Source: CAUZFZ01 sp963579025 (lineage in GTDB: Bacteria > Planctomycetota > Planctomycetia > Planctomycetales > Planctomycetaceae). From it: a stretch of DNA of 64,000 bases. This document shows positions 7,395 through 16,686 of this stretch, piece after piece. The translations under genes and the position numbers were made by a program. Within the stretch, counting starts at the first letter, position 1, and each line of letters starts with the position of its first letter. The notes under the pieces are model-generated. The model did not search any database. It was not told the DNA's origin and saw only the letters and a program-made list of their open reading frames with translations. The stretch lies in contig CAUZFZ010000026.1 in NCBI GenBank assembly GCA_963579025.1, forward strand, positions 18,127 to 82,126. The letters run 5' to 3'.

Positions 7395-9498
7395 ATGTTG
7401 CGACCGTTCGCGGGACGAGTCTCGTCCCATGTGCGAGGCAGGGTCTGCTTCGTGATGACGCCTTTACTTCTGAGTATGCTGGCCTGCGCGTCAACGGTGG
7501 CTGCAGACAGACGAGTTTCGCGAACAGCGACAGGCGCTGGTACTCGGTGTTGATGACTTCCGCCTCTGCCCCGATATCGCGTCGGCAAGACATGATCGGC
7601 AGGAGATCGCCCGGCAGCTCGACGAGCGGTGCAGTTATGACGTCGAGAAGTTCGAAGCCACTCGCGGACGTGACACGTGGTTCCGGATTCGTCAGTGGAC
7701 GAACTCGGCGAAATCCGCGCAGCAGGTGCTCCTCTACTATCGCGGTCACGTCTATGTCGACGGAACTGAGGCGTACCTCGCAGCCGCCGAATGTGATCCG
7801 CAGACTCCGCAGACGGACGTTGTATCGGTCGCGGGTGTTGTTCAGCAACTGGCGAATTGTGGCACTGTCGGGAATGCGTTCCTGGTACTCGATGTCAGTT
7901 GCCCGTCCGGTCCGGCAACACTGCGACCGATTCTTGCGGCGGCCATCGCACGGTTGTCCAAAGTGGAGACCTCGGTCGGAATCCTGGCGACGTGTCTGCC
8001 GTCGGCGCAGCTTGTCCGGAATGGTGAGTCGCCGGTCGTGCACTGGCTGAATCGTGGTCTGACAGGTCCGGCCGATGCGGACTTCGACAGACGCGTGTCG
8101 TTTGGCGAGACCGGGGCCTGGATGACGAAGCATCTTGCAGAATACGCGGATGTCCAGGTCTTCACGTCGCGGCCGGGTGTCGCCGGTGCGGAGCTGTCGC
8201 GTGAACGGGACGTCAAGCTCGAAGAAGCGATCGATGATCTGGCCAATGCCATCGCCGCTCAGCTGCATGACCAGGGTGTCGAACTGGTGGCGCTGCCGGA
8301 CCTTGACTTTCTGCGAGACGATGTGGAAGACGCTGCGGTACCGGGAAGCTCCGGAGGTCCGCTGGCGCGGCTGTGTACTGAGCAATTGCGGTCAGCGATT
8401 GCGCGGCGGTCGCAGGCCAGATACGAACTGGTTCCTCGGCGTGAACTGATGAGGCTGCTCAAGGCCCACGACGTTGGTCCCGACTCGATCCAGTCGGAAC
8501 ACATGCAGACGCTGGGCCGGACGCTGGCGGATGAGTTCGGAGTGGATCGAGTGGCCATGCTGCTGGGACGTGTCCGCCATCGCGGAAAACAACGGCTGTC
8601 GCTGACGTGCACGCCCTGGGATTCGCAGAAGCTCGTGCCCTGGGAAAAGGTCATGGGCAAGGTCTTTCTGACGCCGTCCGAATGGGCGCTCACCGGAGAC
8701 AGTGCCGTCAATCAACTGGTCGTCAATCAGTTCCTGAAGATTGACACGACTTCGGACTCGGGCGGGACGACGTTGCAGTTGTTGCCACCGAAAGCTGACG
8801 GCGATCTCGATTACTTCCGTGAGGAGGACCGGGAACGGGCCCTGACGGAGATCGAGCGGCTGCACGCCAACGCTCAGACAATTCATCCGCTGCATCCGGA
8901 TGCGCGTCCACCTTTTCCTTTCCGGATCAGTCTGAAGGTCGAAGGTCAGTCCCCGGAGCCGCAGTGGTCACCCGACCGGCGTCACATGTACGTGCGGCTA
9001 AACAAGTGCGACACATATGCCGTCTGGATCGACAACCAGAGCGACTCTGACGTTTTCCTGCGTCTGCTCGTCGACGGGCTGAACACCCTGCCCGACTATC
9101 CGGCAGGGCTGCCATCGTACGAACGGTCCAGTCAGAAACTGCTGCCGGCCCAGGCCGTCAGTCTGACCCGCGCGCGGCCATGGAATTGCGATCCTGGCCA
9201 GTCGGTCGTGGCCGGGTTCTTCACCAGATTCACGGCCGGCCAGGGCGAACTGCGGAAGTTCGAAGTCGTCGATGCGGCCGAGTCCGAGGCTTATCGCAGC
9301 GGCTACCACGAGAACGTCGGCGTTGTCACGGCAGCGTTCTACGCACCGATGACCCGACCTGCACACAAGGGAGTCTCGGCCGACGTCGGCACGAAGCTCG
9401 GCGAAAAAGCGACCACGAAAGTCGAAGCCTATCGAGGCAATCAGGTGCCCGGCGGTCTGCTGGGCGTTATTCACATCCGCTACGGAATCGCTCCGTAG
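7395..9498 (+). CDS. Exported caspase-like protein, interrupted by a frameshift near 7,500
   Basis: The ATG at 7395 opens a signal peptide (hydrophobic core FVMTPLLLSMLACASTVAA), but that frame stops at 7551. From about 7504 the next frame reads continuously to 9498 and holds the first caspase strand (QALVLGVDDFRLCPD), a His in LLYYRGH and a Cys in LVLDVSC, with no normal start codon before GTG 7726. One extra base near 7500-7510 explains the break. The active site is unusual: DVSCP replaces the usual DACR. After the caspase domain come a GGPLARLCTEQL domain and a C-terminal beta-rich module (YAVWIDNQS...LLVDGLN) shared with the gene at 16687. Cleavage activity is uncertain. Confidence 0.75.
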
Positions 9499-9560
9499 TT
9501 CTGCACCTAACTCATCTGTTTCCGGTCCGGTCCGGGCCACGCATCCTGAGGAGACTGCCG

Positions 9561-10946
9561 ATGAAGTATTGGAAACTTGTATTACTGAGTCTGTCGTTCG
9601 CCTGCCTTGCGGCAACGCCGGAAGCGAGGGCGGGCGAGGTCAAGCCGCAGCGCTGGGCTGTCATTTTTGCACCAACCGAATACGCCGGACTGCCCGCCAG
9701 TCCCGTGCACACTGCTGGAGCAAAAGAACTGAAGACTCGACTGGCAGCGTCCGGCTTTGCCGCAGACCACATTCGCGTGTTGTCCGGTGCAGAGGGAGAC
9801 AATGGGCCGGCCACTCGCGCCGAGTTGTTCAAGACGCTCAATGAACTGACGAGCCAGGCGGTCAAGTCGGATGTCATTCTGGTTGCCACCTGCTCCTATG
9901 GCGTGCGGATTGGCAAGGTCGACTACATCTGCTCGGCGGATGCCACTGCGGACGACCTCAGTGCAGACACGGCGGTCGAATCTCTGATCGCCGTCTCAGA
10001 AATCCTCAAAGAACTGTCTGCTAATTCGGGAGCGCTCGACCTGGTGATTACCGACGGAGCGGGCTGGCACGAATCCGATGTTGTGGCGAAGCGCGCCGCG
10101 AACTTCGGTGCGACTCCGCCCACGCCATCCGCAAATCAGGCGGTGGTCCTCAGTCGTTCGGCCGCGCGATGTGCGCCGGAAGGCGATGCCGCGCCACGGA
10201 CATGGTTTCTGCAATCGGTGCTCGACGGGCTGTCGCAACTGGGCGACGAAGATCGGGCCGATGGCGTCACCGTGCTTGAGTTCCAGAAGTATCTGGGCGA
10301 TCACGCGGACGTTGTGCGGACTGAGGGAAAAGTCAACGGCCACCAGAATCCGCAGTCGGCCGTGTCTTCCGGCAGTGACTTCACTCTGGTGACCGCCGAT
10401 GACCTGCAGCCGGCTCAGGTAACGCCCGAGTTCAAGGCGGCCATGAGCCAGCACATGATTCAACTCGCCGAGCGGGCTCTGTTGATCGAGCGCGACGCGG
10501 CAGCGTCCCGGGATGCTCTGGCGCGTCTGGCGCCACTGAATCCGGCGGGAGCACTCCGCAGCCGGGCAGATTCACTGCTGTGGATGACAATGGCGTTGCG
10601 GGGCAGGCTTCAGGACGCGTGGGACCTGGCGTCGGCCGGGGAACGTCCTCTGTTCGTGGTCGTCCCGCGCGACATGGCTCTTTATGGAGAAACCGCCCAG
10701 CTCAAGGCGGGAACTGTTCTGCAGATCGCCAGAGTGGCTGACAACGACGGCGTGACATGGGCGAAAGTCTCAGCCCGCTTCCAGCAGGACTACGACAGCG
10801 GAGTCGTCCGCCTCTCGAAAATTGACGCTCCCGAGGCCTGGACTCAGGGGACATTTCTGACCGCTGGCCAGGAAGCACAGACGGCGTCCGCATCACAGGA
10901 CGCCCTGACCGACGTTCTCAAAAAGATCTACCCGCCGAGCAAATAA
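9561..10946 (+). CDS. Exported caspase-fold protein lacking the catalytic dyad
   Basis: A 461-residue protein with a signal peptide (MKYWKLVLLSLSFACLAATP, cleavage near ARA-GE). Residues 30-230 keep the caspase layout: RWAVIFAPTEY, an LKTRLAASGF helix, VILVATCSYG and LVITDGAGW. Where active homologues have GHG and DAC this protein has SYG (Y113) and DGA (166-167), so both catalytic residues are replaced and it is probably a pseudo-protease. The C-terminal third contains an SH3-like stretch (PLFVVVPRDMALYGE...ITWAKVSARF-like). It lies 62 bases after the first caspase and 126 before the next, all on one strand, suggesting an inhibitory, scaffold or substrate-presenting role beside the active members. 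Confidence 0.8.
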   Translation: MKYWKLVLLSLSFACLAATPEARAGEVKPQRWAVIFAPTEYAGLPASPVHTAGAKELKTRLAASGFAADHIRVLSGAEGDNGPATRAELFKTLNELTSQAVKSDVILVATCSYGVRIGKVDYICSADATADDLSADTAVESLIAVSEILKELSANSGALDLVITDGAGWHESDVVAKRAANFGATPPTPSANQAVVLSRSAARCAPEGDAAPRTWFLQSVLDGLSQLGDEDRADGVTVLEFQKYLGDHADVVRTEGKVNGHQNPQSAVSSGSDFTLVTADDLQPAQVTPEFKAAMSQHMIQLAERALLIERDAAASRDALARLAPLNPAGALRSRADSLLWMTMALRGRLQDAWDLASAGERPLFVVVPRDMALYGETAQLKAGTVLQIARVADNDGVTWAKVSARFQQDYDSGVVRLSKIDAPEAWTQGTFLTAGQEAQTASASQDALTDVLKKIYPPSK

Positions 10947-11072
10947 AGTCCCTGTCCAGATGCAGGAACTGAGTACGAAACCAACGTACCGTCCTGAAAC
11001 ACGAAGTCGTGCGTGACGCACGCGAGTGATTCACTGCTCCAACATCACACAACCATTTACATCGAGGATTCC

Positions 11073-13082
11073 ATGACCCGTCGATCTCTACTGTTATGTC
11101 TGGCCTGCCTGACACTGTCCGTGTCTCAGGCCGCGTCCGTGTTCGCGCAGGGCACGCGACGTGCGCTGATCATTGCCATCGAGGATTACCCGGCCGCCGC
11201 CGGACTGCCCAGCCTGTATGGCACACGAAACGACGCCATCGCTGTCAGGGACGCCCTGGAAAGTGGTGGGTATCCGAAAGACAACATCATCCTGATGACC
11301 GACGCTGCCGAGCAGCCGGCTCTCAGACCGACACGGCAGAACGTTCTGAACCAGGTCAAAGTGCTGAAGAGTCGCTCGACCGACAAGGACATCCTGCTGG
11401 TCGTGTCGATGACTCACGGGGTCGTCGTCGGGAAGACCAGTTTCCTCTGCACATTGGACACAACGGAGGCCGCAAAAAGTGACCCGAATGTTGCCGGTCA
11501 GGTCATGCTGGCCACAGCAAAGTTCGCGGCCGACCTGTCCAAGGTGAAGGCCCGCGGCCGACTGCTGATCGTCGATGCCTGCCGCGACACCGACGGCGTC
11601 GCCAAGAACTACGCTGAAGAACTCAAGGCGTCACTTCCGGATATCAACATTCTTTCGAGCTGCGGTGTTGGAGAGAAAGCATTGAACGATCCTTACGGGA
11701 AGGGCGGGATCGAGAGCAACCGGTTCATCTTTAATCACTACCTCGTGAAGGCGCTGGAGGGCGAGAGCAAGCTGCAGAACTTCGGAGGCAGCCGTCTGGG
11801 CGTGCGTGAACTGTCGACATACGTTGCACGCAAGACGTCACGTCACGTTAAGGAATATCTGAAGTTGGAGAAGTTGGAACAGACACCGACTCTGTGGTCG
11901 TCCGGCACGGATGTCGGCTTCGACATCGTCGAGCTGGATCAGTATCTGCCGGAACTCGGTACGACCACCGGCGATCCGCGAATTGAACGCGTCCGCACAG
12001 CAGGCGTCCTGGCACGACAGGCGTCGGAACGAATCGGGCGTGCGGACCGCCGATTCATGGAACGGTTTGAAAAAATCGTCAAGGAACCGGGCGACTCCGG
12101 CACGGAACTCCTGCAGGATCGCACAGCTCAGTTGCGGTACATCCTGGCGGGTTATGTCGACCCGGCACTCGAACTCGATCCAGATTCGCGGAAAGCTCAC
12201 ATCGTGCGAGGCACAACGTATCGGGCGTGTCGTGAATACGGTCGCGCTCTCGAACACTTCGGGAATGCGTCCTCGGACATGGACGTTTTTGCGAAGACTG
12301 AAAGACTCGTCCCGACCAATGTCAGCCTGCAGTCAGGTGGAACGCCCGGTGGCGGACGAGTGGGCATTCCCGGACTGGGCGGACTCGGCATCCCGGGCCT
12401 GGGCGGTCTGGGCCGACGGACTCCTGCTCCCACGCGCACTGCCCCTGCCCCTGCAGCGACTCCCACAACCGAAGCGACAATCGCGTTACTCGCAGAAGCC
12501 AACTCGGCCGCGGCACCACTGCACCACGTTAAACCCGGTGCCAACCTGATGGTGAAAGCTGTTGTTCGTCGACAGGACGGCGAATGGCTACTGATCGTGA
12601 AAATCAACGACCTGGCATTCAAAGAACTGGATGGTGCAGGCGAGAAATTCCAGAAATTCGGAGAGGACGACGGCGGCTGGATTCACGAAAGCCAGGTGGA
12701 CTGGTTCCCTGAAATGGCCGAGCTTTACCGGCCAGGAGTCGCGGTCTCAGACGCTTTCAACGACGCCGTCGCCCGGTACCAGGGCGCGAATAAGGCCATT
12801 GAAGTCCTGTCGGCGGTTCAGGGTGGACTCGCACTGGGCGGGCTGGGCGGAGCGGCTGGCTGGGTCGGCTTTGCCAAGGGAATTGTTGCTGCAGTGCGCG
12901 AACGGAAGTTCCGGGAACGCTGGGGCGCCGCGACCGCGGGCTACAACGCCGCGGTCGAGCGCAATCGACGTCTGGCCGAACTGATTGATGCCAGAGAAAT
13001 CGTACTTCCGGAAGATCAACCTGTGCGGTTGACGGCTCTTCCGTGGGAAACGGCTGCATCCACTGCGACGCCGCAGGAATGA
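11073..13082 (+). CDS. Exported caspase-like (peptidase C14) protease
   Basis: A 669-residue protein. Residues 1-26 form a signal peptide ending in AQ. Residues 28-300 form a caspase-like domain with RRALIIAIEDYP, H115 in VSMTHGV and C170 in LLIVDACRDTD, an intact dyad. The family cleaves after basic or acidic residues; here it would act outside the cytoplasm. Residues about 300-420 are helical with tetratricopeptide-like spacing, then comes a flexible linker of IPGLGGLG repeats and PAPT-rich sequence, an SH3-like segment (GEWLLIVKINDLAF) and a Gly-rich helical stretch (ALGGLGGAAGW) near the C terminus. The start at 11073 was chosen for the signal peptide. It is the best candidate for the cluster's working protease. 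Confidence 0.85.
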   Translation: MTRRSLLLCLACLTLSVSQAASVFAQGTRRALIIAIEDYPAAAGLPSLYGTRNDAIAVRDALESGGYPKDNIILMTDAAEQPALRPTRQNVLNQVKVLKSRSTDKDILLVVSMTHGVVVGKTSFLCTLDTTEAAKSDPNVAGQVMLATAKFAADLSKVKARGRLLIVDACRDTDGVAKNYAEELKASLPDINILSSCGVGEKALNDPYGKGGIESNRFIFNHYLVKALEGESKLQNFGGSRLGVRELSTYVARKTSRHVKEYLKLEKLEQTPTLWSSGTDVGFDIVELDQYLPELGTTTGDPRIERVRTAGVLARQASERIGRADRRFMERFEKIVKEPGDSGTELLQDRTAQLRYILAGYVDPALELDPDSRKAHIVRGTTYRACREYGRALEHFGNASSDMDVFAKTERLVPTNVSLQSGGTPGGGRVGIPGLGGLGIPGLGGLGRRTPAPTRTAPAPAATPTTEATIALLAEANSAAAPLHHVKPGANLMVKAVVRRQDGEWLLIVKINDLAFKELDGAGEKFQKFGEDDGGWIHESQVDWFPEMAELYRPGVAVSDAFNDAVARYQGANKAIEVLSAVQGGLALGGLGGAAGWVGFAKGIVAAVRERKFRERWGAATAGYNAAVERNRRLAELIDAREIVLPEDQPVRLTALPWETAASTATPQE

Positions 13083-13094
13083 GACGGGATTCCC

Positions 13095-14819
13095 ATGACG
13101 CGACGTGAGCTGCAACTGTTGATCACTGCGTTCTGTGCGACCGTCCTGTTCTCGGACGGGACGGTCGTACGGGGACAGCCGCCCGTGCGCAAAGTGGCAC
13201 TGCTGGTCGGAATCAACCAGTACGACAAACGCGGACTGGCCGAACGGCCGTTGCAGTTTGCGGAACGCGATGTCACGCAGACGGCGTCTGTACTCAAACA
13301 GCAGGGGTTTGAAGTGCAGGTGCTTACGGGCCGTGGCAGCGGGGTTCGGCGTGCGACTCTGAAGGGTATCCACGCGGGATTGGAGCGCGTACTGGACGGC
13401 CTCAATGCCCGTGACGTCGTGGTTGTCGGACTCGCCGGTCACGGTCAGCAGATCGCACTGCTCGACGCAGACGGGCGGCCAGTGAAGGACGACGAAGGTC
13501 GTGTGCGGGAAGACGCGTTCTTCTGCCCGGTCGATACTGTGCAGGGAGACCAGTCGACCATGCTCAGTCTCACCCGGTTGACGTCAACACTCGGACGCCG
13601 CGGTGGCGTGAATCTGATCCTCGTTGACGCCTGTCGTGACGATCCGGATCCTGGTCGCGCTGTAAGGTCGATCACCGGCAACGAACTGCATGGCGTCCTG
13701 CCGGCCAGAACAGCAATCGTTTTCAGTTGCGCCGCCGGACAACAGGCTCTCGAAACGCGCGACGCCGGCGACGGACACGGCGTGTTCTTCTATCACGTGA
13801 TCGCTGGCCTGAAAGGCGCAGCGGCAAAACAGAATGGCGATGTCACGTGGGGGTCGCTGATGGAGTACATCGGCGATCACACAAATCGACGTGCAATGGA
13901 ATGGTTTCCTGTGCTGGCGGCGCGGGCTCCCGGCGGTCGACTGCAGACGCCGCACGAACTGCGAAACATGACATCCGACGTCAACCCGGTTCTGGCCCGA
14001 ACCGGCCAGTCAACCGGCATGACCGGTCGTGCCGCGGGCGAACAGCGAAGCGGCAACATGCTGCAGATGGCGCTGGTCTGGATTCCGTCCGGTCAGTTCG
14101 CGATGGGCAGCCCCGATGACGAGGTCGGACGCTTCGGCGACGAGGAGACTCAGGTATCCGTCACACTGTCATCAGGATTCTGGATGGGCCGCTGCGAGGT
14201 CACGCGAGGACAATGGAAGACGCTGATGCACGACAGCCCGGCCCCCTGGGAAGAATCGTCTCAGACCCCAGACGACTTTCCGGCGACGTTGATCGACTGG
14301 AACGCTGCCAGCCGGTTTTGCCAGCGACTGACGGAACGTGAGCGTCAGGCGGCACGCTTGCCGCAGGACTGGCGTTACGCCCTGCCCACCGAAGCCCAGT
14401 GGGAATATGCATGCCGGGCTGGAACAACGACTCGGTTCTGCTCGGGAACAACTGCCCCCGATTTAGAAAAGGGTGCCTGGTACGGCGGTTTCGATGGATC
14501 AGGCAGCGCCGCGGAGGAGCCGCGAGTCCATCGTGTCGGGCGGCTGCAGAAGAACGCCTGGGGCCTGTACGACATGCACGGCAACGCCTGGGAGTGGTGC
14601 CGCGACACGTTCGTGGAACGCCTGCCGGGCGATCGCAACCCGATGGTAGAAGGCCCCCGAGGCAAGCGAGTTCATCGTGGTGGAAGCTGGGGCACGGTGG
14701 CTCAGCACTGCCGGTCGGCCAATCGCGGTCGCAGCCTGCCGGATTTTCGTGAAGACGATCTCGGTTTCCGCATCGTGTGTGAACCGACGGCCATGCATGC
14801 GGCGAAGCGAAAACCTTAA
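13095..14819 (+). CDS. Exported caspase-like protease fused to an FGE-sulfatase domain
   Basis: A 574-residue fusion. Residues 1-28 are a signal peptide. Residues 32-290 are a caspase domain with KVALLVGINQY, H116 in GLAGHG and C180 in ILVDACRDDP, the textbook dyad. Residues 325-565 are an FGE/C-type-lectin-like domain (LVWIPSGQFAMGS, RCEVTRGQW, LPTEAQWEYACRAGT, GLYDMHGNAWEWCRD, RGGSW, DLGFRIV). Caspase-FGE fusions occur in planctomycetes and cyanobacteria, where the FGE fold is often a ligand-binding module. It begins 12 bases after the preceding caspase stop, so the two are surely co-transcribed. No reverse transcriptase or template repeat that could diversify the FGE domain is present in the window. 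Confidence 0.9.
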   Translation: MTRRELQLLITAFCATVLFSDGTVVRGQPPVRKVALLVGINQYDKRGLAERPLQFAERDVTQTASVLKQQGFEVQVLTGRGSGVRRATLKGIHAGLERVLDGLNARDVVVVGLAGHGQQIALLDADGRPVKDDEGRVREDAFFCPVDTVQGDQSTMLSLTRLTSTLGRRGGVNLILVDACRDDPDPGRAVRSITGNELHGVLPARTAIVFSCAAGQQALETRDAGDGHGVFFYHVIAGLKGAAAKQNGDVTWGSLMEYIGDHTNRRAMEWFPVLAARAPGGRLQTPHELRNMTSDVNPVLARTGQSTGMTGRAAGEQRSGNMLQMALVWIPSGQFAMGSPDDEVGRFGDEETQVSVTLSSGFWMGRCEVTRGQWKTLMHDSPAPWEESSQTPDDFPATLIDWNAASRFCQRLTERERQAARLPQDWRYALPTEAQWEYACRAGTTTRFCSGTTAPDLEKGAWYGGFDGSGSAAEEPRVHRVGRLQKNAWGLYDMHGNAWEWCRDTFVERLPGDRNPMVEGPRGKRVHRGGSWGTVAQHCRSANRGRSLPDFREDDLGFRIVCEPTAMHAAKRKP

Positions 14820-14875
14820 AGCACACACTTCTTCTGCCTCCGATCACCGGGGCAATTCAATCTGGGAGCACATTC

Positions 14876-15301
14876 ATGATGCGTTGGATCACAGGCGCGA
14901 TTCTGCTGTCTCTGGCGGCCTTGACCGGTCTGCCCGCCGAGGCCGGCATACCGGGCGTCGGCGTTGAAGGGCAGGCGAGGAACGTTTTGCGGCGGCATTG
15001 CTGGCGATGTCATAGTGGATCGGGGTCCCAGGGCGGCGACATTAACGTCCTGAGCGCCACGCAACTGAGGGACAAGGGCCTGGTCGTTCCGGGCGATCCT
15101 GCCGAGTCAGAACTGCTGACGCGGATCGAGCACGAACAGATGCCGCCCATCGCCGTTCGCCGCCAGCAACCGGTGACCGCCAGGGAAGCCGAGATTCTGC
15201 GTCAGTGGATTACAGCCGGTGCCGGCGACTTCCCTCGCGCAGAGGACCGCGAACGAATCTCACTCTGGACAGTCATGGAGCGCGCGCGCGCGTCTGCGTG
15301 A
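14876..15301 (+). CDS. Exported c-type cytochrome domain (N-terminal part of a frameshifted gene)
   Basis: A 141-codon frame encoding a signal peptide (MMRWITGAILLSLAALTG...AEA) and a single heme c site C42-W-R-C45-H46, followed by VVPGDPAESELLTRI and MPP, as in planctomycete-type cytochromes. The frame runs into a (CG)6 tract at 15281-15292 and stops at 15299. Adding one CG unit, or removing two, joins it to the downstream frame as ERAR...LREQDPVDRRY, so the native product was probably one protein of about 590 residues ending at 16658. The heme would be attached in the periplasm. It follows the caspase-FGE gene by 56 bases. Confidence 0.8.
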   Translation: MMRWITGAILLSLAALTGLPAEAGIPGVGVEGQARNVLRRHCWRCHSGSGSQGGDINVLSATQLRDKGLVVPGDPAESELLTRIEHEQMPPIAVRRQQPVTAREAEILRQWITAGAGDFPRAEDRERISLWTVMERARASA

Positions 15302-15326
15302 ACAGGACCCGGTCGACCGCCGGTAC

Positions 15327-16658
15327 ATGCGGTTCTTCACGCTGCATCATCTCTACAACAATTCCAATGTGCTGGACGAAGATCTGCCGGTCTATCGGGC
15401 TGCCCTGTCCAAGTCACTCAACAGTCTGAGCTGGCGGCCGAGGATCATTCTGCCGATCGCCCTGGACCCCGTCCTGTCCGGTCGCACGGGCGAACTGCAC
15501 GCGACGGTCTTTGCCATCGACCTGCGCGACATCAACTGGGACAGCGGTTCCCAGTGGGGGACGCTCCTGAAACGGTATCCGTACGGACTCGGCTTCCGCT
15601 CCCGGCCGGACAGCCGCCTGTGGAAGCTCAACGAAGAACTGTGGGAGCTGACAGGCACACAGCTGCCGATCATTCGTGCCGACTGGTTTGTGGCGACGGC
15701 GTCTCGGGCGCCTCTCTACGACCAGTTACTCGGTCTGCCGAAAACGGCCCTGGAACTGGAAAAAAAACTGGGCGTCGATCTGGCGGCGGCATTTCGCAAG
15801 CCCGTGCCGGAGCGAATTTCCCGAGCGGGGTTCTCGCGGAGCGGCGTTTCAAGTCAGAACCGCCTGGTCGAACGCAGTGACGCCTCATATGGAGCCTACT
15901 GGAAGAGCTACGACTTCAAGCCGGACACCGGCCGTGCGCGTCTGACACGGTTTCCGCTCGGCCCCCTGAACCTGTTTCCGACGGGACAGCATCCCTGGCC
16001 GGCGCAGGCCTTCGAACATGATGGTGGCGAGATTGCCTTCAGTCTGCCCAACGGCCTGCAGGGCTACATGCTGACAGACGGTCACGGGATGCGCATCCCG
16101 GAGGCCCCGGTCGATGTTGTCAGCGACGCGCTGCGAACATCGGGAACACCCATCATTGTCAACGGCCTCTCATGCATGGCCTGCCATCAGCGCGGCATCA
16201 TCGACTTTCAGGACACCGTCCGTGACGGGAGCGCCGTCTTCGGCGACGCCGAGTATCACGTGAAGCAGCTTTACCCCGAACGCAGCCAGATGAAGCGTCT
16301 GATCAATGAGGACCAGGAACGTTTTCTGGCGGCTCTTGAAAAAGCGACCGGCCCGTTCCTGCATTCCGACTCAGCGACGTCTGAGCCAATCGACAGCTTT
16401 CCAGAACCAGTCGGCGAAGTCGCACGGTTGCACCGGCTCGTTCAACTCGACCTGCAGACTATCGCATGCGAACTTGACGTTGCCGATCCGCAGGAACTGG
16501 TCACAAGCGTTGGCGGAAAGACGCTGAAAAAACTCGGGCTGGATTCGCTTCTGCGAGACGGCACCATCAGTCGCGCGGAATGGGAAGCATTCGCCGGGCC
16601 TTCCCTCATGCAACTCCTCGCCCGCGAACTGCGGTACACGCCCGTACGGCCACTCTGA
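15327..16658 (+). CDS. C-terminal part of the frameshifted cytochrome gene, with a second CxxCH
   Basis: This frame is open from upstream of the CG tract; the coordinate given is the first internal ATG (MRFFTLHHLYNN). It encodes about 440 residues with no recognised family name, including LPIIRADWFVATAS, KSYDF, and a second heme c motif C-M-A-C-H in IVNGLSCMACHQRG, then GIIDFQD. Thus the joined protein is a diheme exported protein. If the frameshift is real, this half has no signal peptide and its heme site could not mature. Its position inside the caspase cluster suggests a redox-sensing or electron-transfer partner, which is inference. Confidence 0.7.
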   Translation: MRFFTLHHLYNNSNVLDEDLPVYRAALSKSLNSLSWRPRIILPIALDPVLSGRTGELHATVFAIDLRDINWDSGSQWGTLLKRYPYGLGFRSRPDSRLWKLNEELWELTGTQLPIIRADWFVATASRAPLYDQLLGLPKTALELEKKLGVDLAAAFRKPVPERISRAGFSRSGVSSQNRLVERSDASYGAYWKSYDFKPDTGRARLTRFPLGPLNLFPTGQHPWPAQAFEHDGGEIAFSLPNGLQGYMLTDGHGMRIPEAPVDVVSDALRTSGTPIIVNGLSCMACHQRGIIDFQDTVRDGSAVFGDAEYHVKQLYPERSQMKRLINEDQERFLAALEKATGPFLHSDSATSEPIDSFPEPVGEVARLHRLVQLDLQTIACELDVADPQELVTSVGGKTLKKLGLDSLLRDGTISRAEWEAFAGPSLMQLLARELRYTPVRPL

Positions 16659-16686
16659 TTCACACTCAACTCCAATGGAATATGCC

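Noticed and set aside
7321..8385. 354-codon minus-strand frame over the first caspase-like gene
   Set aside because: Arg-rich and featureless; the plus strand encodes a caspase-type domain despite the frameshift.
13095..14819. Diversity-generating retroelement target
   Set aside because: The caspase-FGE architecture fits, but no reverse transcriptase, template repeat or accessory gene was found in the window.
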